NCBI GenBank assembly: GCA_002423185.1
Contig: DIUX01000002.1
Coordinates: 496,001-560,000, forward strand
DNA from: Micavibrio sp. UBA6147
GTDB lineage: Bacteria; Pseudomonadota; Alphaproteobacteria; Micavibrionales; UBA1664
DNA length: 64,000 bases
Direction: 5' to 3'
Under the pieces are notes generated by a model, which was not told the DNA's origin, ran no database searches, and saw only the letters and a program-made list of their open reading frames with translations. Made by a program: the position numbers and the translations under genes. Positions 9,071 through 18,400 of this stretch are shown here, piece after piece; position 1 is the first letter of the stretch; every line of letters starts with the position of its first letter.

Positions 9071-11426
9071 TCGGTGTCGGATTGCGCACCACTGAAGGCT
9101 GTCCTTCCGTTACCGCCGCGACGGCAGCCGCTTGCGCAGGGGCGGCGAAGCTGCGAACCTGTTGCAAATCAACATCGTTAATTCCCGCCACAATGGTTGC
9201 GGCATCGGGTTGCAACCACCGCAAGCCATCCCAAGACCGCTCCAGCCCCGCCATATTTGTATTATGGCCATGTTCGAAAATATTCCCCAACATGATGCTA
9301 CTCGCCAGTTCTTTGTGGCCTGCTTTGGCAAATTCGGTGTTATTTTCAATCAACAAATGGGCGATACTATGCTGCGCCTCGGCACGAACAGATTCAACAC
9401 TCGATGTTAGGTTCGCGATATAGGGTGCAAATTTTTCTGGAATGTTGTTCGTGCCGCCGAATTGCAGGCTCAGCGCCGCCTGAACTTGGTCGGATGGCGT
9501 CACCCGTATGCCGGATTCGCGCAGTTCCTGCGCCAAAGCCAGAATTTCAGGCGACGGATTGCTCAGGTTCAGCCCCGTTTGTACATCAATCGGCCCCGGA
9601 ATAACCCCGACCGCGCCATCGGCGTCGGATGGATTGACCATCACAGGCTCCACCGCCGCATCGGCAGGCCGGTAAGCATCAGCAGCAGGGTCGACGGCAG
9701 GCGCCGCCACTATGACGTCCTCCTGCCCCAGTAACCCCGCAACAATCTCTTGCCCGCTCTGGATTGTTGTGGTGATTGTTTCGGTCACAACACCCGCCGC
9801 ATCCGCAATCGCCGTGTTAACAAAGCCAAGGCCGATGTTCTCCAACCCTTGCGCCGCCGCACCGGACACCGCATTAAACCCAGCAGACAGTGTTTCAATA
9901 TTATTCGCTGCGCCGAGTGTCACGGCGGAGATAGCGCCCGCCAACAATCCGGCCTTCAATAAATGACCACGGATCGAATAGCTTGCAGGATCTTTGTTTT
10001 CCACCGCGTCCAGTTTTTCGGACAAGGTGTTTTTCTGTTTCGCCAGCGACTCCAGCGTTTTATCAAGGTTTTTCAAATCGCGCGTCCATTTGGCGCGCAT
10101 GGCTTGTCCGCCGCCGGCGGAAAGACTCTCCAATTTCGCCTCAAGTTTTTCACGATCTTGGGCATAGCTTTCTGTTTTGGCGGCAAGTTTGTCCTCGACT
10201 TTTTGAAGTTTGGTCAGGAGCTTTTGCTTTTCTTCCGATTTCAAAACAAGCTGGATGCATTGCTGGTTGCTCAAGCCTTCCGCCAAGTCCGGATTGTTCT
10301 TTTTGAAATCCTGTGCACGGAAATGCAGCTTCGCACTCTCCGCAACCGCGCCGGTCACAAAACCCGCACCGCCCGCCGCAGCATAGGCCAGCGGCCCGCC
10401 CGCCAGCATGAAAGCCGAAATCCCATAATTCGTGACCTGACGCATCACAAGCGCGGTGGCGATACCGACCGTCGTCGGGTTCACGGCCTTGCCAAGCGTT
10501 GAAATGACGCCACCTTTTAAAATCGGCTGTCCCACCTTGATGAACGCAATGCGATCCGGATCAACATGTTTATAGTAATGTTGCAACAAACTACGATCAA
10601 TCACAGTCGGGTTGGCTCTATCGTCCGTAATTGTCGCCGGATCAGTTTTGGCGATGGCGTTATATAAAGGAGTATCAACCTCCTTCATAACCTGCACGAT
10701 TTGCTTGATCGCCTCAGCCTCAACATTTTTGTTCAAAAACTTCTTGTACCATTCGGCGAGGAAGCCGGCAGCCGCGAGGGCTTCGGGTGTTTCGACCTCT
10801 TTGTCGTCCGTTTTGGCCTCTGCTGCAATCGCGGCCTGATCCGTCACATCCGTTGCGGTCAAGTCAAGCACAGGGCCTTCAATCGCCGGTTGCGCAATCG
10901 GGGCGGTTGCCATGATGTTTTGGACTCGATGGGCGGCATTTTCAACAATTTGTATGGCCGCCGCGCCACCCGCGCCGCTTTGGTCAAGCGCGATTCCGGC
11001 GAGAATTTCTTTAAGCTGTTCCGGTCTGTGGTCTTTGGCGTATTGGTAAAGCCCTTCAAGCGCCGCATCATCGGGGCATTGGTCGCCCATATCCGATTTG
11101 ACGAAGGCTTTGAAGGCCTCAAGATCCGGATCAACTGCGTCTTGTTTGGGGGCATCTTGTTTTGGGGCGCCCCCGCCTTGCGATTGTGTTGCCATTCCCA
11201 AGACTGCTGCCGCCGTTGCCGTCGGCGCCGTGACCGCCAGTGACGTTTTCGGTGCGGTTCGGGGAGCATCCTGATCGTTGCCGACAAGAACAAAATCCGT
11301 GCTCTCACTGGTCGATGACGGATCGTATGCTGGATTTGCCTCTTGGGCTGCACTGTCCTGTGCGGCAATTTCGGCCAATTTATCGGCGTCTTGGCCTGCT
11401 TGATTTGCATCTCTATCCAATGACAT
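9051..11426 (-). CDS. Giant membrane-anchored protein of the duplicated module (copy 2), unknown function
   Basis: 791 aa, paralogue of the protein at 1572-5411. The N-terminus (1-100) is disordered and Asp/Gln/Ala-rich with a KQDAPKQDA repeat. FLAEWYKKFL near 230 matches FVTEWFNK in copy 1. Gly/Ala-rich hydrophobic segments lie at about 320-375 (TVGIATALV; FMLAGGPLAYAAAGGAGFV) and 488-511 (LLKAGLLAGAISAVTLGAA). Between them, at about 385-480, is a strong coiled coil (QKLLTKLQKVEDKLAAKTES and on) that is absent from copy 1. The C-terminal 280 aa are Ala/Val/Pro-rich, then helical, and end in NPTPIRRGLS. GGAG nine nt before ATG 11426 supports the start. It follows its small partner gene by 73 bp and overlaps the end of ctaA by 20 bp. 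Confidence 0.8.
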   Translation of the reverse strand: MSLDRDANQAGQDADKLAEIAAQDSAAQEANPAYDPSSTSESTDFVLVGNDQDAPRTAPKTSLAVTAPTATAAAVLGMATQSQGGGAPKQDAPKQDAVDPDLEAFKAFVKSDMGDQCPDDAALEGLYQYAKDHRPEQLKEILAGIALDQSGAGGAAAIQIVENAAHRVQNIMATAPIAQPAIEGPVLDLTATDVTDQAAIAAEAKTDDKEVETPEALAAAGFLAEWYKKFLNKNVEAEAIKQIVQVMKEVDTPLYNAIAKTDPATITDDRANPTVIDRSLLQHYYKHVDPDRIAFIKVGQPILKGGVISTLGKAVNPTTVGIATALVMRQVTNYGISAFMLAGGPLAYAAAGGAGFVTGAVAESAKLHFRAQDFKKNNPDLAEGLSNQQCIQLVLKSEEKQKLLTKLQKVEDKLAAKTESYAQDREKLEAKLESLSAGGGQAMRAKWTRDLKNLDKTLESLAKQKNTLSEKLDAVENKDPASYSIRGHLLKAGLLAGAISAVTLGAANNIETLSAGFNAVSGAAAQGLENIGLGFVNTAIADAAGVVTETITTTIQSGQEIVAGLLGQEDVIVAAPAVDPAADAYRPADAAVEPVMVNPSDADGAVGVIPGPIDVQTGLNLSNPSPEILALAQELRESGIRVTPSDQVQAALSLQFGGTNNIPEKFAPYIANLTSSVESVRAEAQHSIAHLLIENNTEFAKAGHKELASSIMLGNIFEHGHNTNMAGLERSWDGLRWLQPDAATIVAGINDVDLQQVRSFAAPAQAAAVAAVTEGQPSVVRNPTPIRRGLS

Positions 11427-11499
11427 GGTCTTATTCTCCGGTTCTCAATCTGTATCTATGTATCTGTGTATATTTGGTATATTGCTTGTTTGACCGCGC

Positions 11500-11817
11500 T
11501 TATGCGGTGGCTCTGATGTCTATAAAATCTTTGATGTCCAGTTCGTCCTCGATGCGGGCGACGCATTCGATGCGGCTCGGCACTGGGTCGCCCTTGGCGG
11601 CGTTATAAGTACATATTCCGATGTGCGGAACACTCGACAGTGCCACCAGCACCGACAGGTCAACCCCGCTGATCCGTCCCAAAAGTCGCCCGTCAACAGC
11701 AACGTCGATTTTGCCATCGCGCAAAATGACCACATTATTGCCGCGCGGCAATTTTTCGGGCAATACCAAAATCGGCTTGCCGGTAGGATCGACGATGAGA
11801 TCGGCTTCTGTAAACAT
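11500..11817 (-). CDS. Small unknown protein of the duplicated two-gene module (copy 2)
   Basis: 105 aa, paralogue of the 96-aa protein at 1218-1508. The shared features are ADLIVDPTGKPILVLP near the N-terminus, the central V-x-VDG, ALSSVPHIGI, and VPSRIECVARIE. The C-terminus is about ten residues longer (DIKDFIDIRATA). No membrane segment or signal is visible. AGAGGGTTCC before ATG 11817 provides the ribosome site. Its position upstream of a giant gene repeats the layout of copy 1. Confidence 0.8.
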   Translation of the reverse strand: MFTEADLIVDPTGKPILVLPEKLPRGNNVVILRDGKIDVAVDGRLLGRISGVDLSVLVALSSVPHIGICTYNAAKGDPVPSRIECVARIEDELDIKDFIDIRATA

Positions 11818-11896
11818 GGAACCCTCTTATTCTTGTATCATTAACCCGTATAATATGGAAAAAAGCATAAGGAATGGTTAAAACGACCATAAAAAT

Positions 11897-11932
11897 AAAA
11901 ACCGACCATGCGCGGCGCATAATCGGTTTTTT
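11897..11932 (-). terminator. Rho-independent terminator, bidirectional
   Basis: AAAAACCGA / TCGGTTTTT outer stem with an inner ATGCG / CGCAT stem. It ends transcription from the AsmA-like gene before the small module gene, and the symmetrical A- and T-runs allow both directions. Confidence 0.8.
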
Positions 11933-12009
11933 CATCATCAATTTTCTATGGTGCCTCTCACAGCTCATTAAAAAGCCGTGAGTCTTGTCTGTCGGTTATG
12001 TCCCGAGCC

Positions 12010-12789
12010 CTATTTCCCAAACAGGGATTTAATCCCGTTCACGCCGCCTTCAACGCCGTCTGCGTCAACACCCAAGCGGTTTTTCAGTTCCATTCCGATG
12101 CCTTTCGTAAATCCGGCTTGTGTCGCCTGCGTTTTCGCAACGCTCAAGATATGGCTGAAAATCTGGGCAACGGCCTCACGCGCAACAATCCCGTTTTCAC
12201 GTTCACCGATGCCGCGCATTGTAATCCGCGGTAAGGTCACCGCCGGTGCCTCGACCGGCGCGTTGTGAATGATCGGGGTCATCACCGTTTTATCCATTAC
12301 AAAGGATTGAATAATCAGCTTCACATCCTCTTTTGACTTTTTGCCGGATTTTGAGGATTCATCCGCTTTTGCAGTTTGAGCGGACTTTGCCTTTTGCGAT
12401 TTATCGATGTTTTCGCGGATAACACCCAGATTGGTTTTTTTGCCGTCCACTTCGAAATTCATCGTGCTTCCGGCGACTTCAATCGTTTCGAAAACCAGTT
12501 TCTCGCCGGATAATGTTTGCGCATGAACAACAATAGACGCGATCTTGAGGAAATCCTCGCTCTTAAAGCCATGCCCGGACGGGTTATAAATACGCAGCCC
12601 CTCAAGCAAAACGCGTTGGTCTTGAAAAAACACATCAAAACGGTCAATCGTCACTTTGGTGCCGAGTGTTTGGGAGGCCAGCTTCTCAAGATAGCCTTTG
12701 GTAAGGGTCGCGATATTAAAATACAACACCACGCCACCAAGCCCGACAAGCAATACAAAAATGCTCAATAAACCGATTTTCTTGCTCAT
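12010..12789 (-). CDS. AsmA/DUF748-like membrane-anchored protein
   Basis: 259 aa from ATG 12789, chosen over the longer frame because GAAGG lies 9 nt upstream and a membrane anchor follows at once (IGLLSIFVLLVGLGGVVLYF). After the single segment comes a beta-rich domain with LGTKVTIDRFDV and LEGLRIYNPSGHG. These resemble the start of AsmA-like/DUF748 envelope proteins that share a fold with lipid-transfer proteins. A Lys/Ser/Ala-rich linker (about 135-155) separates it from a second domain. At 259 aa it is shorter than classical AsmA. The family call rests on motif memory only. A probable role at the periplasmic face of the inner membrane is inference. Confidence 0.6.
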   Translation of the reverse strand: MSKKIGLLSIFVLLVGLGGVVLYFNIATLTKGYLEKLASQTLGTKVTIDRFDVFFQDQRVLLEGLRIYNPSGHGFKSEDFLKIASIVVHAQTLSGEKLVFETIEVAGSTMNFEVDGKKTNLGVIRENIDKSQKAKSAQTAKADESSKSGKKSKEDVKLIIQSFVMDKTVMTPIIHNAPVEAPAVTLPRITMRGIGERENGIVAREAVAQIFSHILSVAKTQATQAGFTKGIGMELKNRLGVDADGVEGGVNGIKSLFGK

Positions 12790-12877
12790 TACAAAACCTT
12801 CACTTCCCCAGAATCTTATTTTAAGTGTAGGGTGTATGTAATGCTTCATGGCATAAAAATCAAGACATCAGGACATT

Positions 12878-13726
12878 GTGCATGGCTGCATGGACGTTAC
12901 CCGCCCCGCCACACTCCCTACCCTTACCATCGCCGAAAGCCACCAAATGGACGTACACCCCACGCAGCCCAACACCCCGAAACCGGACACGGCATCATCC
13001 AGCCTGAGCGCCTCACGCGCCCGAACCCTAAAGCGATGGATTGCCCCTTTGGTTTTATGCGCTGTTATCGTCGCCGTGTGGGCGTCCGGCCTGCATCATT
13101 CGCTTGACCTTGAGACCATTAAGGCTGCAAGGGGCGATGCCAAAGACTTCCTCGACGCCCATTACGCCGCCGGAATCGCTTTATTCGCCTTGGTTTACAT
13201 CGCCGTAGTCGCCTTATCTTTGCCGGCGGCTTCGCTGCTCACCTTGCTCGGCGGATTTTTATTCGGGGTCGGAGTCGGCGTTACCGTGGTTGCCATCAGC
13301 GCCACAATCGGCGCCACCATCATCTTCCTGATCGCGCGCAGCAGTTTCGGCGAAGCCCTGCGCGAACGCGCCGGCGGGCTGTATAACAAAATTGCCGACG
13401 GGTTTAACGACAATGCCTTTACCTATTTGTTGTTCTTAAGGCTTGCCCCTATCTTTCCTTTCGTCCTCATCAACATCGTTCCCGCCTTGGTCAATATGAG
13501 AACACGCGATTTTATCGTCGCAACCTTCATCGGCATCTTGCCCGGCACCACCGTGTACGTTTATACAGGACAGAGCCTCGGCGCGATCAACACCTTATCG
13601 GATCTTGCCTCGCCATCGGTCTTGCTGGCCTTTGGGTTGTTGAGCCTTCTGGCGCTCGTGCCGAGTATCCTCAAAAAAATGAAATCCAGCCGCAAAGAAA
13701 AAACAGACATACAGCATGACCTCTGA
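12878..13726 (+). CDS. TVP38/TMEM64 (VTT-domain) membrane protein
   Basis: 282 aa from GTG 12878. The true start could be ATG 12890 or 12947, since the first 45 residues are unconserved in appearance. The VTT domain shows LPAASLLTLLGGFLFG, then FLRLAPIFPFVLINIVPAL and a GILPGTTVYVYTGQSLG motif, with five to six membrane segments. Family members are DedA/TVP38 inner-membrane proteins, some of which move lipids across the bilayer. The stop overlaps the start of the next gene by 11 bp. The TVP38 plus pyridine nucleotide-disulfide oxidoreductase pair is common in bacteria, suggesting a shared but undefined redox or lipid function. Confidence 0.88.
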   Translation: MHGCMDVTRPATLPTLTIAESHQMDVHPTQPNTPKPDTASSSLSASRARTLKRWIAPLVLCAVIVAVWASGLHHSLDLETIKAARGDAKDFLDAHYAAGIALFALVYIAVVALSLPAASLLTLLGGFLFGVGVGVTVVAISATIGATIIFLIARSSFGEALRERAGGLYNKIADGFNDNAFTYLLFLRLAPIFPFVLINIVPALVNMRTRDFIVATFIGILPGTTVYVYTGQSLGAINTLSDLASPSVLLAFGLLSLLALVPSILKKMKSSRKEKTDIQHDL

Positions 13727-15305
13727 CAAAATCATCTCCGGCAACATGACCTCTGCCCCTGCCCAAACCGCAAATACGAACCAATCCGCGCCCGTTTTTC
13801 ACAATGTTGATCTATGTGTCATTGGGGCAGGGTCAGGCGGTTTGTCGGTTGCCGCAGGCGCGGCTCAGCTCGGCCTCAGCACTGTTTTGGTTGAACGCGG
13901 TGCGATGGGGGGCGATTGCCTCAACACCGGATGCGTCCCGTCAAAGGCCTTGCTCGCCGCCGCGAAAAACGCCCACGCCTTTCGCAAGGCCGCCACATTC
14001 GGCCTGATGAAAAAACCGCCATTGATTGACTTTCCCGCCATTAAAGACCGCGTACAGGGCGTCATCGACACCATCGCCCCGCATGATTCCGTTGAACGGT
14101 TTGAAGGCCTCGGAGTCCATGTCCTGAACGGTCATGCGCGGTTCATCACCCCGCACCGCATCGCCGTTTACGCCAATGCTCAAGAGGCCAACGACAAAAC
14201 CGCCCATCCCGCCTTCATCGTCAATACGCGCTATGTCGTGATTGCCACAGGATCACGCACGCGGATGCCGGACATTGCCGGTCTTGACCCCGCGCAAGCC
14301 TTCACCCACGAAAATATTTTCAAGCTGCGTGAACGTCCGACCCACCTCGCCATCATCGGCGGCGGGCCGATCGGGGTCGAAATGGCGCTCGCCCATCGCC
14401 GTTTGGGGTGCGACGTCACCATCTTGCAACGCGGGCGGATTTTACCCCGTGAGGATGAAAAACTGGTTACCGTTTTAAAAGCCTCGCTTGAGGCCGAGGG
14501 CATCACCATTCACGAACACGCCGCCATCCACGAAGTCACCCATAAGGGCGATGATGGCGTCATGCTGGCCTACAGTATCGGCAACCCAAAAGATTCGGAC
14601 ACAGCAAAACCTGCAATAAAACCTAAGGACAAGAGCGGGTTATTCTCGCATGTTTTTGTCGCCACAGGGCGGCAGGCAAACACCGAGTCTTTGGGGCTGG
14701 AAAACGCCAAAATCGCCTTCAGCGCCGCCGGAATCAAAACTGACAAACGCCTGCGCACCACGCAAAAACATATTTTCGCGGTCGGCGACATTGTCGAAAA
14801 CGGCCCGCAATTCACCCATGCTGCGGGCTATCAAGCCGGAATCGTCATTCGCAATATTTGTTTCCGCATTCCGGCGAAGGTCAATTACGATGCGTTTCCG
14901 CGCGTCACCTATACCGACCCCGAACTTGCCCATACCGGCCTTTCCCTCGATCAAGCCGTGGCACGATTCGGCAAAGACAAAATTCATTCCCTGCGGATGG
15001 ATTTGGCCGATATTGACCGCGCCGTTGCCGAGCACACGACCAAGGGCGGCATTCACGTTATACTTTATAAATCGCGCATTATCGGTGCCTCGATCCTCGC
15101 CCCACGCGCGGGCGAGATGATCAGCCTTTGGACACTCGCCATCGCCAAAAAAATGTCGATTGGCGCGATTGCGGGATTGGTGGTGCCGTACCCATCCTAT
15201 GACGACCTCAGCAAACGCGCCGCAGGGGCTTTCTTCACCGCCCGATTATTCAGCGACAAAACCAGAAAAATCATCCGCTGGCTGCAAAAGCTCCCGCCGT
15301 TCTAA
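13716..15305 (+). CDS. Mercuric-reductase-like FAD/NAD(P) disulfide oxidoreductase
   Basis: 529 aa. The FAD site is CVIGAGSGGLSVAAGAA, followed by the redox disulfide GGDCLNTGCVPSK (C68, C73), the NAD site AIIGGGPIGVEMA and the second FAD contact FAVGDIVE. The C-terminal dimer domain ends in VVPYPSYDDLSKRAAGAFF. The His-Glu pair of dihydrolipoamide dehydrogenase (HPTxSE) is replaced here by Tyr/Asp. MerA-type metal-binding cysteines are absent at both ends, so it should not be called a mercuric reductase. ATG 13716 overlaps the TVP38 gene; ATG 13746 is an alternative start. The substrate is unknown. Confidence 0.88.
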   Translation: MTSDKIISGNMTSAPAQTANTNQSAPVFHNVDLCVIGAGSGGLSVAAGAAQLGLSTVLVERGAMGGDCLNTGCVPSKALLAAAKNAHAFRKAATFGLMKKPPLIDFPAIKDRVQGVIDTIAPHDSVERFEGLGVHVLNGHARFITPHRIAVYANAQEANDKTAHPAFIVNTRYVVIATGSRTRMPDIAGLDPAQAFTHENIFKLRERPTHLAIIGGGPIGVEMALAHRRLGCDVTILQRGRILPREDEKLVTVLKASLEAEGITIHEHAAIHEVTHKGDDGVMLAYSIGNPKDSDTAKPAIKPKDKSGLFSHVFVATGRQANTESLGLENAKIAFSAAGIKTDKRLRTTQKHIFAVGDIVENGPQFTHAAGYQAGIVIRNICFRIPAKVNYDAFPRVTYTDPELAHTGLSLDQAVARFGKDKIHSLRMDLADIDRAVAEHTTKGGIHVILYKSRIIGASILAPRAGEMISLWTLAIAKKMSIGAIAGLVVPYPSYDDLSKRAAGAFFTARLFSDKTRKIIRWLQKLPPF

Positions 15306-15378
15306 GCTCTGAACCAAAGGGACATCGCAAGGAGTCGTCATAGTCTCTTGCCCAAGCACCCCGAAAATCCACCCCAAT

Positions 15379-15392
15379 GATTATGTATAATC
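15379..15392. promoter_or_regulatory. Perfect inverted repeat overlapping a TATAAT box
   Basis: GATTAT-GT-ATAATC, a perfect 6-bp palindrome about 100 bp before the protease start. TATAAT at 15386-15391 lies inside its right arm, so a bound regulator could mask a promoter. No good -35 box is visible, so this is a weak candidate. Confidence 0.3.
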
Positions 15393-15493
15393 AAGGTTTT
15401 CTGCGGAAAATATTCGCCGCATTTACTTTTCGATAACCTGTCTTCTGTATCCTTGAAAAAGGACAAAAACCATCCAAAGACAGGCTTAATAGA

Positions 15494-18400
15494 GTGACAA
15501 GCGATTTACAGACCGATACGCAAACCGGTTCTTCCGATATTCTTGATTTACTGCGCGAGCGCAATGCTCGCCAAAGCGCCCCCGAAAGCCATTTCGGGAA
15601 TAATAACGATCTTGCCGCGCACATAACGCGCCAAGGATGGATGGCGAACGCTAATGCTAATGAAGCATCTCGCGATACGACGGCCTCAGCGCCCGCAATG
15701 TCACCCAGTGGCCCTGTTGTGATGGAATCCTTCAGTGCAGGCCCGATGATCCTCTCCGGCGCGGCAGACGGCCCCTCCGCCTACAGCACCATTCCGACAG
15801 ACGCATATTTCAGCATCCAATGGCATTTGCGCAACACCGGACAATCCGGCGGCACGGCGGGCGTTGACTTGAACGTCGTCAATATCTGGGACGAATATAA
15901 AGGCGCCGGCATCACGGTCGGCATCATTGATGACGGCATTGACTATAACCACAGCGACCTCGCCCCCAATTACAATTCATCGCTGGATTGGGACACCGTC
16001 AACAATGACGCCGACCCCTATTACAACAACGCCATTGGCGACAAACACGGCACCGCGGTTGCCGGCGTCATTGCCGCAGATGATAACGGCACCGGCGCGG
16101 TCGGTGTTGCCCCCGATGCCACCATCGCGATGTTCCGCATCGGGTTTGGGCAATACGGCACGGTTCAACAGGTTGAAGAAGCCTTCGCGCGGTCAGTCAA
16201 TGTCGATGTGTCGAATAATAGCTGGGGCTACACAACCCCGTTTTCGGACAATTTTAATCATAGCTGGACCAACACGATGCAGGCCAACCTTGTCAACGCC
16301 GTTGATAATGGCCGCGATGGGCTTGGCACTGTTTTCGTCTTTGCGGCGGGGAATGACCGCGCCGAAGGCGACGACGTCAATTACCACAATTTGCAAAACT
16401 CGCCTTATACCATCGCCGTTGGCGCGACGGATCGCTTTGGCAATTATTCGACATTCAGCACACCGGGCGCGGCGGTTCTTGTCTCCGCCCCCGGAACATC
16501 GGTCATCACCACCGACCATACCGGCACGAACGGATATGTCACCAGCGATTTCGTCTCCATCAACGGCACATCATTTGCCGCACCGGCCGTAAGCGGCGTT
16601 GTCGCCCTCATGCTCGATGCGAATGAAGATTTGGGCTATCGGGACGTACAGGAGATCTTGGCGTACTCCTCCCGCAACACCGACACGGACTACAGCGATT
16701 GGCAATATAACGGCGCCACCACATGGAATGGCGGCGGCCTGCATTTCAGCCATCAATACGGCTACGGCCATGTTGATGCCTTTGCCGCCGTACGTCTTGC
16801 CGAGCATTGGCAGAACCAGAGCACGTACGACAACATTGTCACGGCAACAGGAAGCAACAACACAAGCGTTTCCATCCCTGACGGCTCATCCTACGCCAGC
16901 TCGACCATCAGCATCGCCAGCGATATTTTGGTTGAACAAGTCCAAGTATCCCTCAACATCACCCATTATAACCGTGGTGACCTGACGGTTGTTTTGATTT
17001 CGCCCGATGGCACCGAAAGTACGCTCATCGACAATCCCGGCCTGACGCCCGAAGGCGGCGGCACGCGTGATTCCGGCGACCATATTGTGTTCACCACCAA
17101 CACCGTTGCCAATTGGGGCGAGGGAAGCGCCGGCACATGGACATTGCGCGTTTATGATTCTTTCGGCGGAAGTTCGGGAACATTGAACAGTTGGTCGCTC
17201 AATATCATCGGCGACAACACCGCTGCGGACACGTACGTCTTCACCAACGAATTCGCAAATTTCAGTGGCGACGAACTCACCGCCCGCACCACCCTGACCG
17301 ACAGCAACGGCGGCACCGACACCATCAACACCGCCGCCGTCACATCGGCAACGACCCTGAACCTCAATCAACTGCAAAACAGCACAATTGCCGGAAAAAC
17401 CATCTCCATCGCCTCCGGCACCGTGATTGAAAAAGCCTTCACCGGTGACGGCGACGACACGATTCGCGGCAACAGCAGCGATAACGTCCTTCACGGCGGG
17501 CGCGGCAATGATACGATTTACGGCGAAGGCGGTAATGACTCGCTCTATGGCGGCAAAGGCAACAGTATCCTGTACGGCGGGAGCGGTAACGACGCCTATT
17601 ACATTGACGCAGGCTCCGGCACCGTCACGATTACCGAAGGCGAAGGCGGCACCGACAAAATCGTCCTGTGGAACGGCATCACGATTGACGATCTGGAGTT
17701 CGTCAGGGACGGCGATGATGTTGTCATCACCATTGACGGGTCTAACGCCGTCATCACTTTTGTCGACTACTTCACCTCGTCTTTGTACCATGTAGAAACG
17801 ATCCAACTGGCCACAGGCACGCAATATTCCGTGTCTTCATACGTACAGAGCATTATAGAAGGTACAGCCAGTGGCGAAACATTAAACGGCACAGATGATG
17901 ACGACCTGATATACGGCTATGCTGGCAATGACACGATATACGGCGGCGGCGGCAGCGATACAATTTACGGCGGCAATGACGCCGACATCTTGTATGGCGG
18001 TGACGGCGACGACATTTTATACGGCGAACACGGCAATGACGTCCTGTACGGCGGCAACGGCAATGACACGCTCTATGGCGGCGACCACCACGACACGCTC
18101 CACGGCGGCGCAGGCAACGACACTTATTACGGTGGCAGCGGCAATAACAGCTACAGCGACACTGGCGGCGACGATACCTATCATATCGATGTGGCCTCCG
18201 GCACCAACTACATCTATGAAACAGGTGGCGGCAACGATAAAATCATCCTGTGGGAAGGTGTCACCGAAGACAACATCACGATTACCGAGCTTGGAAACGA
18301 TTTGCGAATTTCCTTCACAGGCAGCAACGCAACCGTCAATGTGATGCGCTACGGCTTGAGCGATTTCAACAAGATAGAAACCATCCAGCTTCATGATGGA

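Noticed and set aside
13716..15305. Annotation as mercuric reductase or dihydrolipoamide dehydrogenase
   Set aside because: The C-terminal Cys pair of MerA and the His-Glu dyad of lipoamide dehydrogenase are both missing.
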